A DNA stretch of 64,000 bases from Thiothrix sp. (GCA_008015155.1 SSFA01000009.1:1-64000); one strand, 5' to 3'; shown: positions 9,311 to 19,840, counted from the first letter of the stretch. A program made the numbers and translations. The notes: generated by a model not told the origin, from the letters alone.

Positions 9311-12300
9311 GTGCGTCTAAGTAAAATTCGTATAGCCGGATTCAAAAGCTTTGTTGATCCTGTCACGCTCAATTTACCCAGCAATTTAGTCGGCATTTTG
9401 GGGCCAAATGGTTGCGGCAAATCCAATACGATTGATGCGGTACGTTGGGTCATGGGTGAAAGCTCAGCAAAGAACTTACGCGGTCAATCGATGGATGACG
9501 TCATTTTTAATGGCTCTTCTGCCCGCAAGCCTGTTGGTTTAGCTTCAGTCGAACTAGTGTTTGATAATAGTGCAGGCGACCTTGCCGGCCTTTATGCGCA
9601 ATACACTGAAATCGCAATCAAACGCCAAGTGAGTCGCGATGGTAGCTCCAAGTTTTTCCTCAATGGCACACGCTGTCGACGCCGAGATATTACTGATATC
9701 TTCCTTGGTACGGGCTTAGGGCCGCGCAGCTACGCAATTATTGAACAAGGTATGATTTCGCGTCTGATCGAAGCAAAGCCCGAGGAACTTCGAGTTACTT
9801 TAGAAGAGGCGGCTGGTATCTCGCGCTATAAAGAACGCCGCCGTGAAACAGAAACACGTATTCAGCATACCCGTGAAAACCTTGAACGCCTGAAAGATCT
9901 GCGCGAAGAACTAGAAAAACAACTCCAGAAACTCGACAAGCAAGCTAAAACCGCTGAACGTTTTCGCGAACTCCGCTTAGAACAGCAGCATTTATCAGCT
10001 TTAAATTTGGCTGCACAGTTGCAAGCTTTAAAACAAGCTGCACAAGCATTAATTAGCCAATTAAATCAAAGCTCCCATAACCAGCAGGCCGAGTTAAAGC
10101 AGATCCAAGACATTCTCGAGTCGATTGAGAGCTTGCGTTTAGCTTTCTCTCAAGCCACGGAAGCTTTAAGCCTTGCACAAGGCCATTACTATGCAGCGGG
10201 TTCAGCCATTGGGCGGCTTGAGCAAAGCATTCAGCATCAAGCAGAGACCAAACGGCGTCAACAGGAGAACTTGCAACGCCTAGAGCAAACGCTGGCAGAA
10301 ACTTTAGTACATCAGCAAGCTGACGAAGCTCAATTACAGTCTAGTCAAACCCAACTAGCCGAGCTATTACCAAAAGCGGCGCTTGTAGAGGAACAACTAA
10401 TAGCGCTTGAGGAATCCTTACAGCAGGCTGAGCACAACACCCTCAACTCACAAACTGAGTTGTACGCGATACAAAATGCCTTAGTGCAACCTACTCGCCA
10501 ATTACATAGTGAAACTGCACGCATCGAGCAATTAGAGCGTCAAGCTCAACAAGTAGAGCAGCGTTTAGCTCGTTTTCAAGTCGAACTCGACCAGCTTAAG
10601 CAGCAAGACTTAACCCGCTCATTGCAAAACCTAGCGCTTGAACTAGCAGCAGTCTTAGAAGCTCAAACGGTCAACCAAACGGAAAACCAGCAAGTGACTG
10701 AGCAACTGCAGCTACAACGTCAGCAACAACAGCAGCTGGTTCACCAAGTTTCTCAAGAACGTAGCCAGCTACAAACTTTGCAAGGACAATTGTCCGCTCT
10801 TAACACGCTCCAACAAGCTGCTTTAAAACATGATGACCAAGCTTACCGCGATTGGCTTCAAGAGCAGCAACTAACGGATCACGCTAATTTAGCCACTGAA
10901 TTAGTGATTGAGACAGGTTGGGAACAAGCTATAGAAACCGTCTTAGCGCAACGCTTGAAAGCTCTCTGTGTTACAGACTTAACAAGTATTGATTTAACTA
11001 GCCTTCCAAGTACAGGCTTAAGCTTACTTGAACTAATTAGTACAAACATGGATCTGGCACCAAACAGTTTAGCAAAGAAGATTATTACTCCTGTAAGTGC
11101 ACAGTCTTTAGTACAAGGCGCATTATCTAGCTCCGATCTCGCCACAGCTCTAGCTGAGCGTCAGCAACTAGCAATGCACGAGTTTTATGTGACTCCGACA
11201 GGCATCTGTGTTGGTCAACATTGGCTCACAACGCCCAGCCAGCAAACAACCGGAAGCATTCTTGAGCGCCAGCAGACTATACGCGCTTTAAACGCACAAC
11301 TGAGCCAAGTTACTAGCTCTTTAGACCAGACCGAGAACGAACAACAAGCTTTACAAGTGCAAATTCAGGTTTTAGAGCAAACCCAACACCAAGCTCAAGC
11401 AGAATACAATCGCTTACAACGCCAAGAGCTAGAATTAAACAATCATTTACAGCAGCTTACCCAACAACAAAGACAGCAAGAACAACGGACTGAGCAGCTA
11501 AGCTTTGAGTTACAGGAACTCGCCGCACAACAGGCACAACAGCAATTAGAGCTAGCCAGTGCCTATGAGCGCTTAGCTGAAGCTGAAGCTCTGATTACAC
11601 AATTGAAAGCCCAAGAAGACGAATTAATACTCCTTAAAGAGCAGGCACAACGCCAACTACAAGATTTACGTACTCAGGTACGGCATTGGCGTGATCAACA
11701 ACAACAGCTAGCCTTAAGCTTACAAAGCTGTCAAAGCCAAATTCAATCTAGTCAGCAGCAACTCGAACGCGGTCGAACCCGCCTAGATTTATTAAGCGAA
11801 CAACGTCTACAACTAGTGGCTGAGTTAGCTCAACAAACAGAACCCATAACTGAATTAACCGCTGCTCTAGAACAGGCTAAAGCTGAGCGACTCCAATATG
11901 AACAAGCTCTCCATGCGGCTCGTCAACAAACACAAACGATTGAACAGCAAATTCGTACTCAAGAACAGCTGCGCTTACAGCATGAGCGTCAATTAGACAG
12001 TTGGCGGGAGCAACTCGAACAATTAAAACTCGCTTGGCAAACCAACCAAGTACAAAGTCAACATTTACAAGAGCAGTTAGCACCCAGTGGATTTGAATTA
12101 GCCAGCCTATTAGAAGAACTTGTCAGTCATGATCCTGCTTTGATTAGTGAGCGTTTAGGCAAACTGACCGCGAATATTGAACGCCTTGGGGCGATTAATT
12201 TGGCAGCCATTGATGAATATCGCGAACAGCATGAACGTAAACTCTATTTAGATCAACAGAATGATGACTTAGTTTTAGCACTGGAAACTTTAGAAGCGGC

Positions 12301-12799
12301 CATGCGTAAAATTGATCGAGAAACACGCGCACGCTTCAAAGAAACTTTCGATTTAGTTAATCAGCGCTTACAAGCCATGTTTCCACGCTTATTTGGGGGC
12401 GGTGAGTGTTATTTAGCCATGACCGACACGGATATGTTGACGACTGGCATTAGTATTATGGCGCGTCCTCCGGGGAAACGCTTATCCAGCATTCATTTAA
12501 TGTCGGGTGGGGAAAAAGCCTTAACAGCGGTGGCTTTGGTATTTGCCATCTTTGAATTAAACCCTGCACCTTTTTGTATGTTAGATGAAGTGGATGCGCC
12601 TTTAGATGAGGCTAATGTGGGGCGCTTTTGTGAACTAGTCAAGCAGATGTCAGAACGAGTACAATTTATCTTCATCACGCATAATAAAACCACCATGGAA
12701 CTTGCCGAAAACCTTATCGGTGTTACCATGCGGGAGGCGGGCGTATCACGTTTAGTGGCAGTTGATATGGCACAAGCACTGCAACTAGCCAATGAGTAG
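9311..12799 (+). CDS. smc: SMC: chromosome segregation ATPase
   Basis: This 1162-residue protein is the usual SMC length. The Walker A loop GPNGCGKS is at residues 31-38. Long coiled coils extremely rich in Gln, Glu and Leu flank a hinge around 515-640. The C-terminal head has the ABC signature LMSGGEKALTA and the Walker B segment FCMLDEVDAPLDE. SMC with ScpA/ScpB forms the bacterial condensin that compacts and separates sister chromosomes; scpAB are not in the window. The start codon is GTG. zipA follows 51 nt downstream, as in Pseudomonas. Having SMC rather than MukBEF fits deeper gammaproteobacterial lineages. Confidence 0.97.
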   Translation: MRLSKIRIAGFKSFVDPVTLNLPSNLVGILGPNGCGKSNTIDAVRWVMGESSAKNLRGQSMDDVIFNGSSARKPVGLASVELVFDNSAGDLAGLYAQYTEIAIKRQVSRDGSSKFFLNGTRCRRRDITDIFLGTGLGPRSYAIIEQGMISRLIEAKPEELRVTLEEAAGISRYKERRRETETRIQHTRENLERLKDLREELEKQLQKLDKQAKTAERFRELRLEQQHLSALNLAAQLQALKQAAQALISQLNQSSHNQQAELKQIQDILESIESLRLAFSQATEALSLAQGHYYAAGSAIGRLEQSIQHQAETKRRQQENLQRLEQTLAETLVHQQADEAQLQSSQTQLAELLPKAALVEEQLIALEESLQQAEHNTLNSQTELYAIQNALVQPTRQLHSETARIEQLERQAQQVEQRLARFQVELDQLKQQDLTRSLQNLALELAAVLEAQTVNQTENQQVTEQLQLQRQQQQQLVHQVSQERSQLQTLQGQLSALNTLQQAALKHDDQAYRDWLQEQQLTDHANLATELVIETGWEQAIETVLAQRLKALCVTDLTSIDLTSLPSTGLSLLELISTNMDLAPNSLAKKIITPVSAQSLVQGALSSSDLATALAERQQLAMHEFYVTPTGICVGQHWLTTPSQQTTGSILERQQTIRALNAQLSQVTSSLDQTENEQQALQVQIQVLEQTQHQAQAEYNRLQRQELELNNHLQQLTQQQRQQEQRTEQLSFELQELAAQQAQQQLELASAYERLAEAEALITQLKAQEDELILLKEQAQRQLQDLRTQVRHWRDQQQQLALSLQSCQSQIQSSQQQLERGRTRLDLLSEQRLQLVAELAQQTEPITELTAALEQAKAERLQYEQALHAARQQTQTIEQQIRTQEQLRLQHERQLDSWREQLEQLKLAWQTNQVQSQHLQEQLAPSGFELASLLEELVSHDPALISERLGKLTANIERLGAINLAAIDEYREQHERKLYLDQQNDDLVLALETLEAAMRKIDRETRARFKETFDLVNQRLQAMFPRLFGGGECYLAMTDTDMLTTGISIMARPPGKRLSSIHLMSGGEKALTAVALVFAIFELNPAPFCMLDEVDAPLDEANVGRFCELVKQMSERVQFIFITHNKTTMELAENLIGVTMREAGVSRLVAVDMAQALQLANE

Positions 12800-12850
12800 A
12801 ATAAACCTCAAACCTTTCATGGATCGAAGGCTAATTAGAAGGATGATACT

Positions 12851-13561
12851 GTGGAAATACTAAGCCTGATTATTATGATCATAGGGCTACTGGCTTTAGT
12901 CTTTATCTACTGGGCTAGCCGACGAGCACGTCAAGACTTACCTAAACCTAAGGGTAAGCAAGCACCTATTAGCCATATTAGCGCTGAAGATGGTAGCGAA
13001 ATGTCTTCAGTATTAACTGACCTACCCGCCCGTGATGGTAAATTACCTAATGCGAATGCACCGGATATGACTGATGTTATGCAAGGTAGCCATAGACCCA
13101 TAGTCATGAGCTCTGTCGACAACACAGTGACTCATGAACAGGCAACCGATAACGAAACACCCAGCAATCTACCTCCACAATTAATTATGTTCATTGCCGC
13201 TGAACAAGATGATTTTGAAGGAGATGCCGTCTTAAAAGCCTTGGATAATGCGGGCTTACAATTCGGCGAGAAGGAAGTTTACCATCGCATGATTCTCACT
13301 GAATCGGGTGAAACAAGCCTGTTTTATGTGGCGAATGGCATTAAACCTTGGACCTTGATCCCTGAGCAAATCGCTGAGGAAACAACGCCCGGCTTATCCT
13401 TAATTTTAAATCTGCCTAGCCCTATTAATAATCGTGAAGCTATTCATGATTTTGTTAAAACCGCTGAGCGTTTAAATTATGAATTAGGCGGAGTGATTAA
13501 AAATCAGAGACAAGAGATTATTAGTGAAGAACAATTACGTGCTTATTTCGCGATGATTTAA
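12851..13561 (+). CDS. zipA: ZipA: FtsZ membrane anchor
   Basis: This 236-residue inner-membrane cell-division protein has one N-terminal transmembrane helix (residues about 3-23), a basic patch (SRRARQ), a variable linker and a C-terminal FtsZ-binding domain from about 110 to the end (LIMFIAAEQDDFEGD, then LFYVANGIKPWTL and LILNLPSP). The start is GTG with AAGGA upstream. The smc-zipA order is conserved in gammaproteobacteria, but the ligA gene that often follows is missing here. Confidence 0.92.
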   Translation: MEILSLIIMIIGLLALVFIYWASRRARQDLPKPKGKQAPISHISAEDGSEMSSVLTDLPARDGKLPNANAPDMTDVMQGSHRPIVMSSVDNTVTHEQATDNETPSNLPPQLIMFIAAEQDDFEGDAVLKALDNAGLQFGEKEVYHRMILTESGETSLFYVANGIKPWTLIPEQIAEETTPGLSLILNLPSPINNREAIHDFVKTAERLNYELGGVIKNQRQEIISEEQLRAYFAMI

Positions 13562-13570
13562 TGAGCAGGA

Positions 13571-13605
13571 TTGGGCTGTATTTTTAATCAGTACAGCCCA
13601 AGTTT
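13571..13605. terminator. Bidirectional terminator between zipA and the DUF349 gene
   Basis: TTGGGCTGTA and TACAGCCCAA form a perfect 10-bp stem around an 11-nt T-rich loop, followed by G and TTTT. It separates two convergent genes. Confidence 0.75.
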
Positions 13606-13609
13606 TAAC

Positions 13610-16318
13610 CTAACCCGCTACTGCCTGCCGTATAGCTATAATCCGTTTTTCCTGACTAGCCAAAGCCTCAGCTGACATTGCGCCCAATTGATACCAAGCC
13701 TTTAATAATTGCAGGGCCTGTACATGTAAATCGCCACCCTCTTTTAAACCCCGCATCGATTCGGACATATGTGCCACTTGGTATTGCAGGCGGGCTTGAC
13801 GGAAAGCCTCTGGTGTTGGCACATCCATTAGAATTTCCAGCTGTAAACAAAGATTCTCACCTTCTGCTTGATGAAGCGCTAAATCGGTGACGCTATCCGC
13901 TTGTTTACGTAGTGTAGATTCAGCAGCTAGTTGATCTAGCTCAGCTAACTTACTTTGCCAACGCAACTGAGTACGCTTTAATTGCAAGGCCTGTTCGGCG
14001 CGCTGAAAACGCTCCTCTAGCTTTTGCCAAGCAGGCTTCGGTAAATCCCGAATGGCATTAAAGCGCTGGCGCAAGCTATCCACTTGCTTGCTGGCTTGGG
14101 TAAACTCATCAGCACTTAAGGCTTGCAAAGCTTCCAGCTCTACACAGATTTGCTCTTTCTGCTCAATACGTAATTCAGTTTCAGAACGTTGTGTTTGCCG
14201 ACTCGATTTCAGACGCGCAAATAATTCATCAAGCGGTGTGCGGAATTGCTTCCACAAAGCCTGCTCATCTTTCGGCCGAGAAGCTACAGTAATTTTCCAT
14301 TGAGCTTGCAAAGCCTTGGCTTGCGCGGTAGCTGCTACTAAATCATCCTGCTCTAGCAAAGCATTCGCTTGAGCAATCAAATCTTCACGTAAAGTCCAGT
14401 TTTGGGTGCGCTCGGTCGACAACTTCGCCTCTAAAGCATCCATCGCATCATTAAAGCGCTGGTTAATTTGCTTCCACTCTTTATGCCCTACCGTACCGCA
14501 GGCTTTCCATGCTTTGCGCTGATAATTCATCGCATTTTGTATGGCATGCCAATCTGTCTGTTCCCAATTCGTGTCGGTATGCAAGGCTTCTAAAGCTGCA
14601 CAAACCTTCTCGCGCTCTTGTAAATGCAGTTCACGTTGAGTCGCTTGCTCCGCAAAATATTGCTTACTTACCTCATAAGCAGCTGTCACTTTGCTATCGA
14701 AAGTTTTCCATTGCTTACGTTGTTGACCCGGATCCATTTGACCTAATTTGCGCCACTCTTCCCGCAGCGCTTTAATTTCTTTAGCACGCGCTTGTGGATC
14801 CATCAGCTCATCACGCTCTAAACGTTCGGCAGTCTCAATTAAATGCTCACGCGCTTGATCCGTGCCCCAACGCCGCCAATCTTTAAGCTCTAAAATGAGG
14901 GGTGTAGCTGCTTGTAAACGCCGCTTAATCCGGGCTACTTCACCCATTGGCAGATCCAAATCCTCACCCAAGGCATGAGTTAATTTATGATGCAGATCAA
15001 TGGCTTCACCATATTTTTCCGCTTCAAGATCAGCTTCCATTTGTTGCAAATCAGTCTGTAAACCCTGCAAAATTTGATCACGTTGTGCAGCCTGCTTTTC
15101 AAGCCTTGCTGTTAAGCTACTAATCGCTTGGTGGAAGCGATTTTCTAGATTAGCCACTGTCTCACGTAAATGCAGCGGGCGCTTTAATTTAGTCCACTGA
15201 GTTTGTAAATCCGTTAAGCGTTTAGCCTGTAGAAATTTATCGCTCGCACGCAAGGCCTCTGCTTGTTGGCAGCAAGTTTGCAAAGCTGCCAAAGCATTCA
15301 AATCACTTGCCACTGCATCCCGCGCATCGGTTAAAGCTACAAACTGTTCCACCCAACGCTGGTCTAAACGGGTCTGTAAACTTTCTGGCAAACGTGCTGC
15401 ACTTACCCAACGCTCTTGCAACTGCAGTAAACTTTGGTCAATAGCATCCAAAGTTAATTGTTCAGGCTGATGCTGAATCGTATTTTGCAAACTAGCTGCT
15501 TCTTGTAAGCATTGTTCGAAGCTAGCTTGTAAAGGTGCTTGAGCAGCCTGCTCAGCTTCATAGGCTTGTAAGCGAGTACTAAAATCTTGCTCTGCTGCTG
15601 TAAAACGTTGCTGCAAATGGCTAGGAATTGCCCCTAACTCAGCCTGCTGTTTCCAAGCTTGTGCTAGGACACGTTGACGCGTTTTATCTTGGGCCCACTG
15701 CCCTGCTTTACCTAAAGCTTGCATATCAGTGCAAAGCTTTTCTAAGCCCGCTTCACGCTGTTGAACTTGCTGGGCTTGATCTAAGCGCTCTTTCAGCAAC
15801 TGCCGTAAACGTTTGTTATTCTTGCCTTGGCTACGTTCAAGTTGTTGTAAAGTCGCCAAATCATGAATTTGGCTGGCTGCTTGAAACTGAATATCTTTGG
15901 AAGCTTCTTGTTCAGCAATAGCAAGTAATAAGGCTTGATCTTGAATTTCTGCAACGGCTAATTTGCGTAGATTTACATCTCGTTTGGGATTTTGTGCTAA
16001 CTCAGTGATCAATTCAGGGTTATGTTTAAACCAAGCAAAGACCTCAGCCAAAGCAGTATCTTGGCGCGTATCCGTTTTAATCAAAGTGGCCAAGCGCTTT
16101 TGTGCTGCAGTACTTACCGCATCGTTGGCTTTACCCAGTTTAATCAATAAAGGCAACTGCGTAAGGCGTTCAATCGCTGCCACCCGCACACTTTGATCAG
16201 GATCGCTTTCTGCTAAGCTGGTTAGCTCGCTACTTTCTGGAGCTAAACTGGCTAGCGCTTGTAAGCGGACTTTGGCATCTTTATGCTGCCATTTAGGTTT
16301 AAATAAGCTTCCAAGCAT
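13610..16318 (-). CDS. Very large DUF349-repeat protein
   Basis: This 902-residue protein is probably cytosolic: it has no signal peptide or membrane segment. The N-terminal 150 residues look like HEAT-type helical repeats (pattern DPDQSVRVAAIERL, then KDIQFQAASQI). The rest is long alpha-helical sequence with repeated DUF349-like segments containing W-x4-W and KALREEWRKLG, WKTFDSKV and AWKACG motifs (about 430-720). DUF349 proteins have no firmly assigned biochemistry. The ATG at 16318 is used because the longer reading begins with a TTG. It is convergent with zipA and lies just downstream of metG on the same strand. Confidence 0.75.
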   Translation of the reverse strand: MLGSLFKPKWQHKDAKVRLQALASLAPESSELTSLAESDPDQSVRVAAIERLTQLPLLIKLGKANDAVSTAAQKRLATLIKTDTRQDTALAEVFAWFKHNPELITELAQNPKRDVNLRKLAVAEIQDQALLLAIAEQEASKDIQFQAASQIHDLATLQQLERSQGKNNKRLRQLLKERLDQAQQVQQREAGLEKLCTDMQALGKAGQWAQDKTRQRVLAQAWKQQAELGAIPSHLQQRFTAAEQDFSTRLQAYEAEQAAQAPLQASFEQCLQEAASLQNTIQHQPEQLTLDAIDQSLLQLQERWVSAARLPESLQTRLDQRWVEQFVALTDARDAVASDLNALAALQTCCQQAEALRASDKFLQAKRLTDLQTQWTKLKRPLHLRETVANLENRFHQAISSLTARLEKQAAQRDQILQGLQTDLQQMEADLEAEKYGEAIDLHHKLTHALGEDLDLPMGEVARIKRRLQAATPLILELKDWRRWGTDQAREHLIETAERLERDELMDPQARAKEIKALREEWRKLGQMDPGQQRKQWKTFDSKVTAAYEVSKQYFAEQATQRELHLQEREKVCAALEALHTDTNWEQTDWHAIQNAMNYQRKAWKACGTVGHKEWKQINQRFNDAMDALEAKLSTERTQNWTLREDLIAQANALLEQDDLVAATAQAKALQAQWKITVASRPKDEQALWKQFRTPLDELFARLKSSRQTQRSETELRIEQKEQICVELEALQALSADEFTQASKQVDSLRQRFNAIRDLPKPAWQKLEERFQRAEQALQLKRTQLRWQSKLAELDQLAAESTLRKQADSVTDLALHQAEGENLCLQLEILMDVPTPEAFRQARLQYQVAHMSESMRGLKEGGDLHVQALQLLKAWYQLGAMSAEALASQEKRIIAIRQAVAG

Positions 16319-16397
16319 GATAGGTCTCAACTTTCTGTAGTAGATGCTCCCTAGCCTTGAGCTAAGGAGAGGTCAAATAGCTTTCAACTGAACTCAA

Positions 16398-18455
16398 TTA
16401 CTTTACGCGCATACCCGGCTCAGCGCCGCTATCGGGTGTGAGCACGAAAAGATCTTTGCCGCCTGGCCCTGCTGCTAGCACCATACCTTCGGATACGCCG
16501 AAACGCATTTTGCGCGGCGCTAAATTTGCCACCATCACGGTTAAACGCCCCTCTAACTCACCAGGCTGATAGGCAGACTTAATTCCCGCAAATACATTGC
16601 GCGTTTCCCCACCTAAATCAAGGGTCAATTGTACTAATTTATCTGCACCTTCGACGGCGGCTGCCTTGATAATTTTTGCCACCCGAAAATCGAGCTTAGC
16701 AAAATCATCATATTGAATTTCTGGACTAATCGGGTCAGCACTTAAATGGGATGTTGCCGTGCTGACACCCTCAGCTGCTGGTGTAGCAGAGGCAGTCGCT
16801 TGGTCTAAGGCTTGCTTGTTGTCTTCAATCATAGCATCTACCGTCGCACGCTCAATGCGTGTCATTAGGGCTTTAAAGGGAGTAATTTGCCTAGCGACTA
16901 GCGGCACTTGCACGCTTGCCCAAGTCAGCTCACCGGCATTTAAAAAGCTTTCAGAATCAGCCGCTAATTGCGGAACCACTGGCTTTAAATAAGCTACAAT
17001 CGCACGGAATAAGTTAATCCCTTGCGTACAAATAGCTTGTACCTCGGCTAAGCGCGTTTCATCCTTAGCTAAGACCCACGGCTTATGCTCATCCACATAC
17101 TGATTGGCTTTATCCGCCAAGGCCATAATGTCACGAATTGCTTGGCTATAGCGGCGTTTTTCATAACTATCCGCGATGCTTGCTGAGGCATCGGCAAAGC
17201 TTTGATACAAGGCCAGATCCGGTAATTGTGCAGCCAATTGGTTATCAAAGCGCTTATTAATAAAACCTGCACAGCGCGAGGCAATATTCACCACTTTGCC
17301 CACTAAATCGCTATTCACACGCTGAACAAAATCATCCAAACTTAAATCAATATCATCGACATTATTACTCAGCTTACTAGCGAAATAATAACGCAAGCCT
17401 TCTGGATTTAAGTGGCGCAGGAAGACATCTGCTTGAATAAACGTACCGCGTGATTTAGACATTTTTGTGCCATTCACGGTTAAAAAACCGTGGCAATGTA
17501 CGCCAGTGGGTACACGGAAATTACCGCTTTTTAATAGGGCTGGCCAGAATAAGGTATGGAAATAAGCAATATCTTTACCAATAAAGTGATGCACTTCAGC
17601 ACTTGAATCAGGCTTCCAGTATTCATTAAAGTCCACGCCAATTCGATCGCATAAATTCTTAAAGCTGGCTAAATAACCAATCGGTGCATCTAACCATACA
17701 TAAAAGTATTTATCATCTGAATCTGGAATTTTAAAACCCCAATAAGGCGCATCGCGGGACACATCCCAATCACTTAAACCTTGATCGGATTCAAACCATT
17801 CCATTTGTTTATTGGCAATTTCTTTTTGCACCGCATTACTTTGCAAAAATTCGCGCAAGAAAGTTTCAAAATTGCCTAATTTAAAGAAATAGTGCTCAGT
17901 TTCTTTTTCGACGGGTTTAGTGCCGGAAATCACCGAAATCGGGTTTTTTAAATCCGTGGGTGAATAAGTTGCGCCACAGTTTTCGCAATTGTCGCCATAC
18001 TGATCCGGTGTGCCACAGCGCGGGCATTCACCTTTAATAAACCGATCTGGCAAGAACATCTTGGCTTCTTGATCGTAAGCTTGCTTTATAGTGCGCTTTT
18101 CAATGTCACCATTGGCGCAAGCGGCTTTATAAATATACTCAGCAAAATAGCGGTTTTCTTCGGAATGCGTGGTGTAATAGTTGTCATAACTGATGTTAAA
18201 ACCCGCAAAGTCGCGCGTATGTTGCTGATAGACGCGATCAATCAGCTCTTGCGGCGTAATGCCTTCTTTTTGAGCGCGCAACATAATGGGTGTGCCATGC
18301 GCATCGTCCGCGCACACGTAATAGCAAGTGTGACCGCACATACGCTGAAACCTTACCCAAATGTCGGTTTGGATATGCTCAACCATATGCCCCAAATGGA
18401 TGTCGCCATTGGCATAAGGTAAAGCGGAGGTCACGAGTATTTTTCTAGGCTGCAT
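16398..18455 (-). CDS. metG: MetG: methionyl-tRNA synthetase
   Basis: This 685-residue class I synthetase charges tRNA-Met in the cytosol. The N-terminal [12 protein letters not shown] supplies the HIGH-type signature, and KMSKSRGTF the second. A Zn-binding insert has four Cys in two C-x2-C pairs (CPRCG and CENCG, about 145-160). The C-terminal 110 residues ([12 protein letters not shown] onward) are the EMAP/Trbp111-like tRNA-binding domain that dimerises the enzyme. It is read away from the toxin-antitoxin cassette to its right. Confidence 0.97.
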   Translation of the reverse strand: MQPRKILVTSALPYANGDIHLGHMVEHIQTDIWVRFQRMCGHTCYYVCADDAHGTPIMLRAQKEGITPQELIDRVYQQHTRDFAGFNISYDNYYTTHSEENRYFAEYIYKAACANGDIEKRTIKQAYDQEAKMFLPDRFIKGECPRCGTPDQYGDNCENCGATYSPTDLKNPISVISGTKPVEKETEHYFFKLGNFETFLREFLQSNAVQKEIANKQMEWFESDQGLSDWDVSRDAPYWGFKIPDSDDKYFYVWLDAPIGYLASFKNLCDRIGVDFNEYWKPDSSAEVHHFIGKDIAYFHTLFWPALLKSGNFRVPTGVHCHGFLTVNGTKMSKSRGTFIQADVFLRHLNPEGLRYYFASKLSNNVDDIDLSLDDFVQRVNSDLVGKVVNIASRCAGFINKRFDNQLAAQLPDLALYQSFADASASIADSYEKRRYSQAIRDIMALADKANQYVDEHKPWVLAKDETRLAEVQAICTQGINLFRAIVAYLKPVVPQLAADSESFLNAGELTWASVQVPLVARQITPFKALMTRIERATVDAMIEDNKQALDQATASATPAAEGVSTATSHLSADPISPEIQYDDFAKLDFRVAKIIKAAAVEGADKLVQLTLDLGGETRNVFAGIKSAYQPGELEGRLTVMVANLAPRKMRFGVSEGMVLAAGPGGKDLFVLTPDSGAEPGMRVK

Positions 18456-18655
18456 AGCGCGTCCACATAATCTGAAATCGAGGCCGATAAGGTAGCAGGT
18501 TGGGGCATTTTGCGCTACTTGCTGGAACGCTTAAGTTCTCTACAAGCGCAGCAACCTACAATCTTACACTTTGATAGGTCAAAAATTCGCATCTTCTTTT
18601 AAAGAAATGATGCTAAAATCTAAGCATATGATATACAGTTATAAAGGAATTTAAG

Positions 18656-18859
18656 ATGCGAACTACTTTAACAATAGATGACGAATTTGCCAATAATTTG
18701 ATGCAAATTACTGGGGAAAAAACTTATGCGGCTGCGATACGGCGGGCTTTAGAGGATTACATCAAGCAAGCGCGTAAAGAAAAATTATTAGCTCTGCGTG
18801 GCAAAGTGCAAGTGGAAGATAATTGGCAAGCGTTACGTCAGTTGGATACACAATCATGA
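18656..18859 (+). CDS. vapB: VapB-type antitoxin (ribbon-helix-helix like)
   Basis: This 67-residue protein opens with MRTTLTIDDEFANNLMQ, a pattern seen in VapB antitoxins of the DUF2191/RHH type, with a short DNA-binding N-terminus and a charged helical C-terminus that should wrap the toxin. AAGGAA precedes the ATG. Its stop overlaps the toxin start by ATGA, so the two are translationally coupled. It probably represses its own operon from the AT-rich region just upstream. Confidence 0.85.
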   Translation: MRTTLTIDDEFANNLMQITGEKTYAAAIRRALEDYIKQARKEKLLALRGKVQVEDNWQALRQLDTQS

Positions 18860-19242
18860 GTCAGAAAGTGCTGATCGATACCTGTGCTTGGATCGACTTT
18901 TTGCGCTCGCGCACGGGCGACTTAGGCGATAGGGTGGAGCAAGCTTTAGCCAATGACCAAGCAATCTTATGCAGTGTGAATATCGCTGAGCTATTGCAAG
19001 GTGCGAAAGGGCAAAAGGAAAAACAGCAACTAGACTTCCTGTTTAATAATATCGAGTGTTTAGAAGTCCTTGCTGAGGATTGGCTCACTGCTGGAAATAC
19101 CTTACAAGACCTACGCACCCGCGGCATTACATTGCCACTCACCGATGCGCTGATTGCTGCGGTCGCTAAACGTCATGGCGTTGCAGTGCTGACACTGGAT
19201 AAGCATTTTACCCATTTAGGTGTGAAGCTTGTTGCTGTTTGA
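18856..19242 (+). CDS. vapC: VapC-type PIN-domain toxin
   Basis: This 128-residue PIN-domain RNase begins MSQKVLIDTCAWIDFLRS, with the first catalytic Asp at residue 8. It continues with an Asn-Ile-Ala-Glu segment (second acid) and a C-terminal LTDALIAAVA and LTLDKHF carrying the remaining acids. Known VapC toxins cut tRNA or rRNA. The start at 18856, inside the antitoxin stop, is preferred to a longer in-frame reading from 18823 because it gives the canonical PIN N-terminus. Confidence 0.88.
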   Translation: MSQKVLIDTCAWIDFLRSRTGDLGDRVEQALANDQAILCSVNIAELLQGAKGQKEKQQLDFLFNNIECLEVLAEDWLTAGNTLQDLRTRGITLPLTDALIAAVAKRHGVAVLTLDKHFTHLGVKLVAV

Positions 19243-19470
19243 GTTTTAGATTATTCTGCAATCAGCATGAGCTGTACTCAAATTGTTTAGTATCTTTGCC
19301 TATTAGCTAGCGCTCAGTCATTCAAATTGAGGTCAGTAGATTTAGAAATCACTGCTGATTGAAATTTATTATTTTCTGGATACGCCTTAATCCCTGAAGG
19401 CTTTCAATTTTAATCCTACCGCCTGTCAGCTAAACTCTAAGCCCCCTCCCAATAATTAGAGTCTACTCCT

Positions 19471-19752
19471 ATGATTCAACCGTTTAAACTGGACGACGGC
19501 ACGACTATTTATGTAAAAGTTGATGCGGATAAGCTACCGAGCCTTGTAACTGCTCAAACCAATCTGCCGAGCGATTTACCGCCTGGTGCTGAGCCTACAG
19601 GTATCGGTTCTACTATGATTGATACTGCAAAACTCTTAAATCAAACGATTAGTGGCACGGCTAAAAGTGTGTTGGATAGTTTGCAAGCTTTGCAGCCCGA
19701 TGAATGGTCAGTAGAAATCAATATTGCCTTTAAAGGCGAGCGTCCACCGTGA
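19471..19752 (+). CDS. Trypco1/CU044_2847-like protein, interrupted by a frameshift
   Basis: This 93-residue product has an N-terminal LDDGTTIYVKVD strand pair, a central helical stretch (IDTAKLLNQTISGTAKSVLD) and a WSVEINIAFKGE strand. It resembles the CU044_2847 family, also called trypsin-co-occurring domain 1, small proteins encoded beside trypsin-like proteases in conflict systems. Family members end with a G--A-FKVTLTW type strand. That strand is missing in this frame but is present immediately downstream in the -1 frame (19749-19820). The gene is therefore split. It is the first gene of a unit with the protease at 19841 and the TPR protein at 20550. The assignment comes from recalled family patterns and needs a profile search. 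Confidence 0.6.
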   Translation: MIQPFKLDDGTTIYVKVDADKLPSLVTAQTNLPSDLPPGAEPTGIGSTMIDTAKLLNQTISGTAKSVLDSLQALQPDEWSVEINIAFKGERPP

Positions 19753-19820
19753 TTCCCGTGTTAAGTGGTGAAGGCGAAGGCAGTTCGAAAGTCACAGCAA
19801 CTTGGAAGAAAAATTCCTAA
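19749..19820 (+). pseudogene. Displaced C-terminus of the Trypco1-like protein (-1 frame)
   Basis: Beginning inside the stop region of the preceding ORF, the -1 frame encodes IPVLSGEGEGSSKVTATW and a short basic tail, then TAA at 19818-19820. This looks like the missing final strand (GIPV, then KVTLTW) of the CU044_2847/Trypco1 family. A single-base deletion near 19744-19749, or a frameshift event, would explain the split. It could in principle be a separate 23-residue ORF with a GTG start, but no ribosome binding site is seen. Confidence 0.5.
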
Positions 19821-19840
19821 GCCATGTGAAGGGCTAAGCC

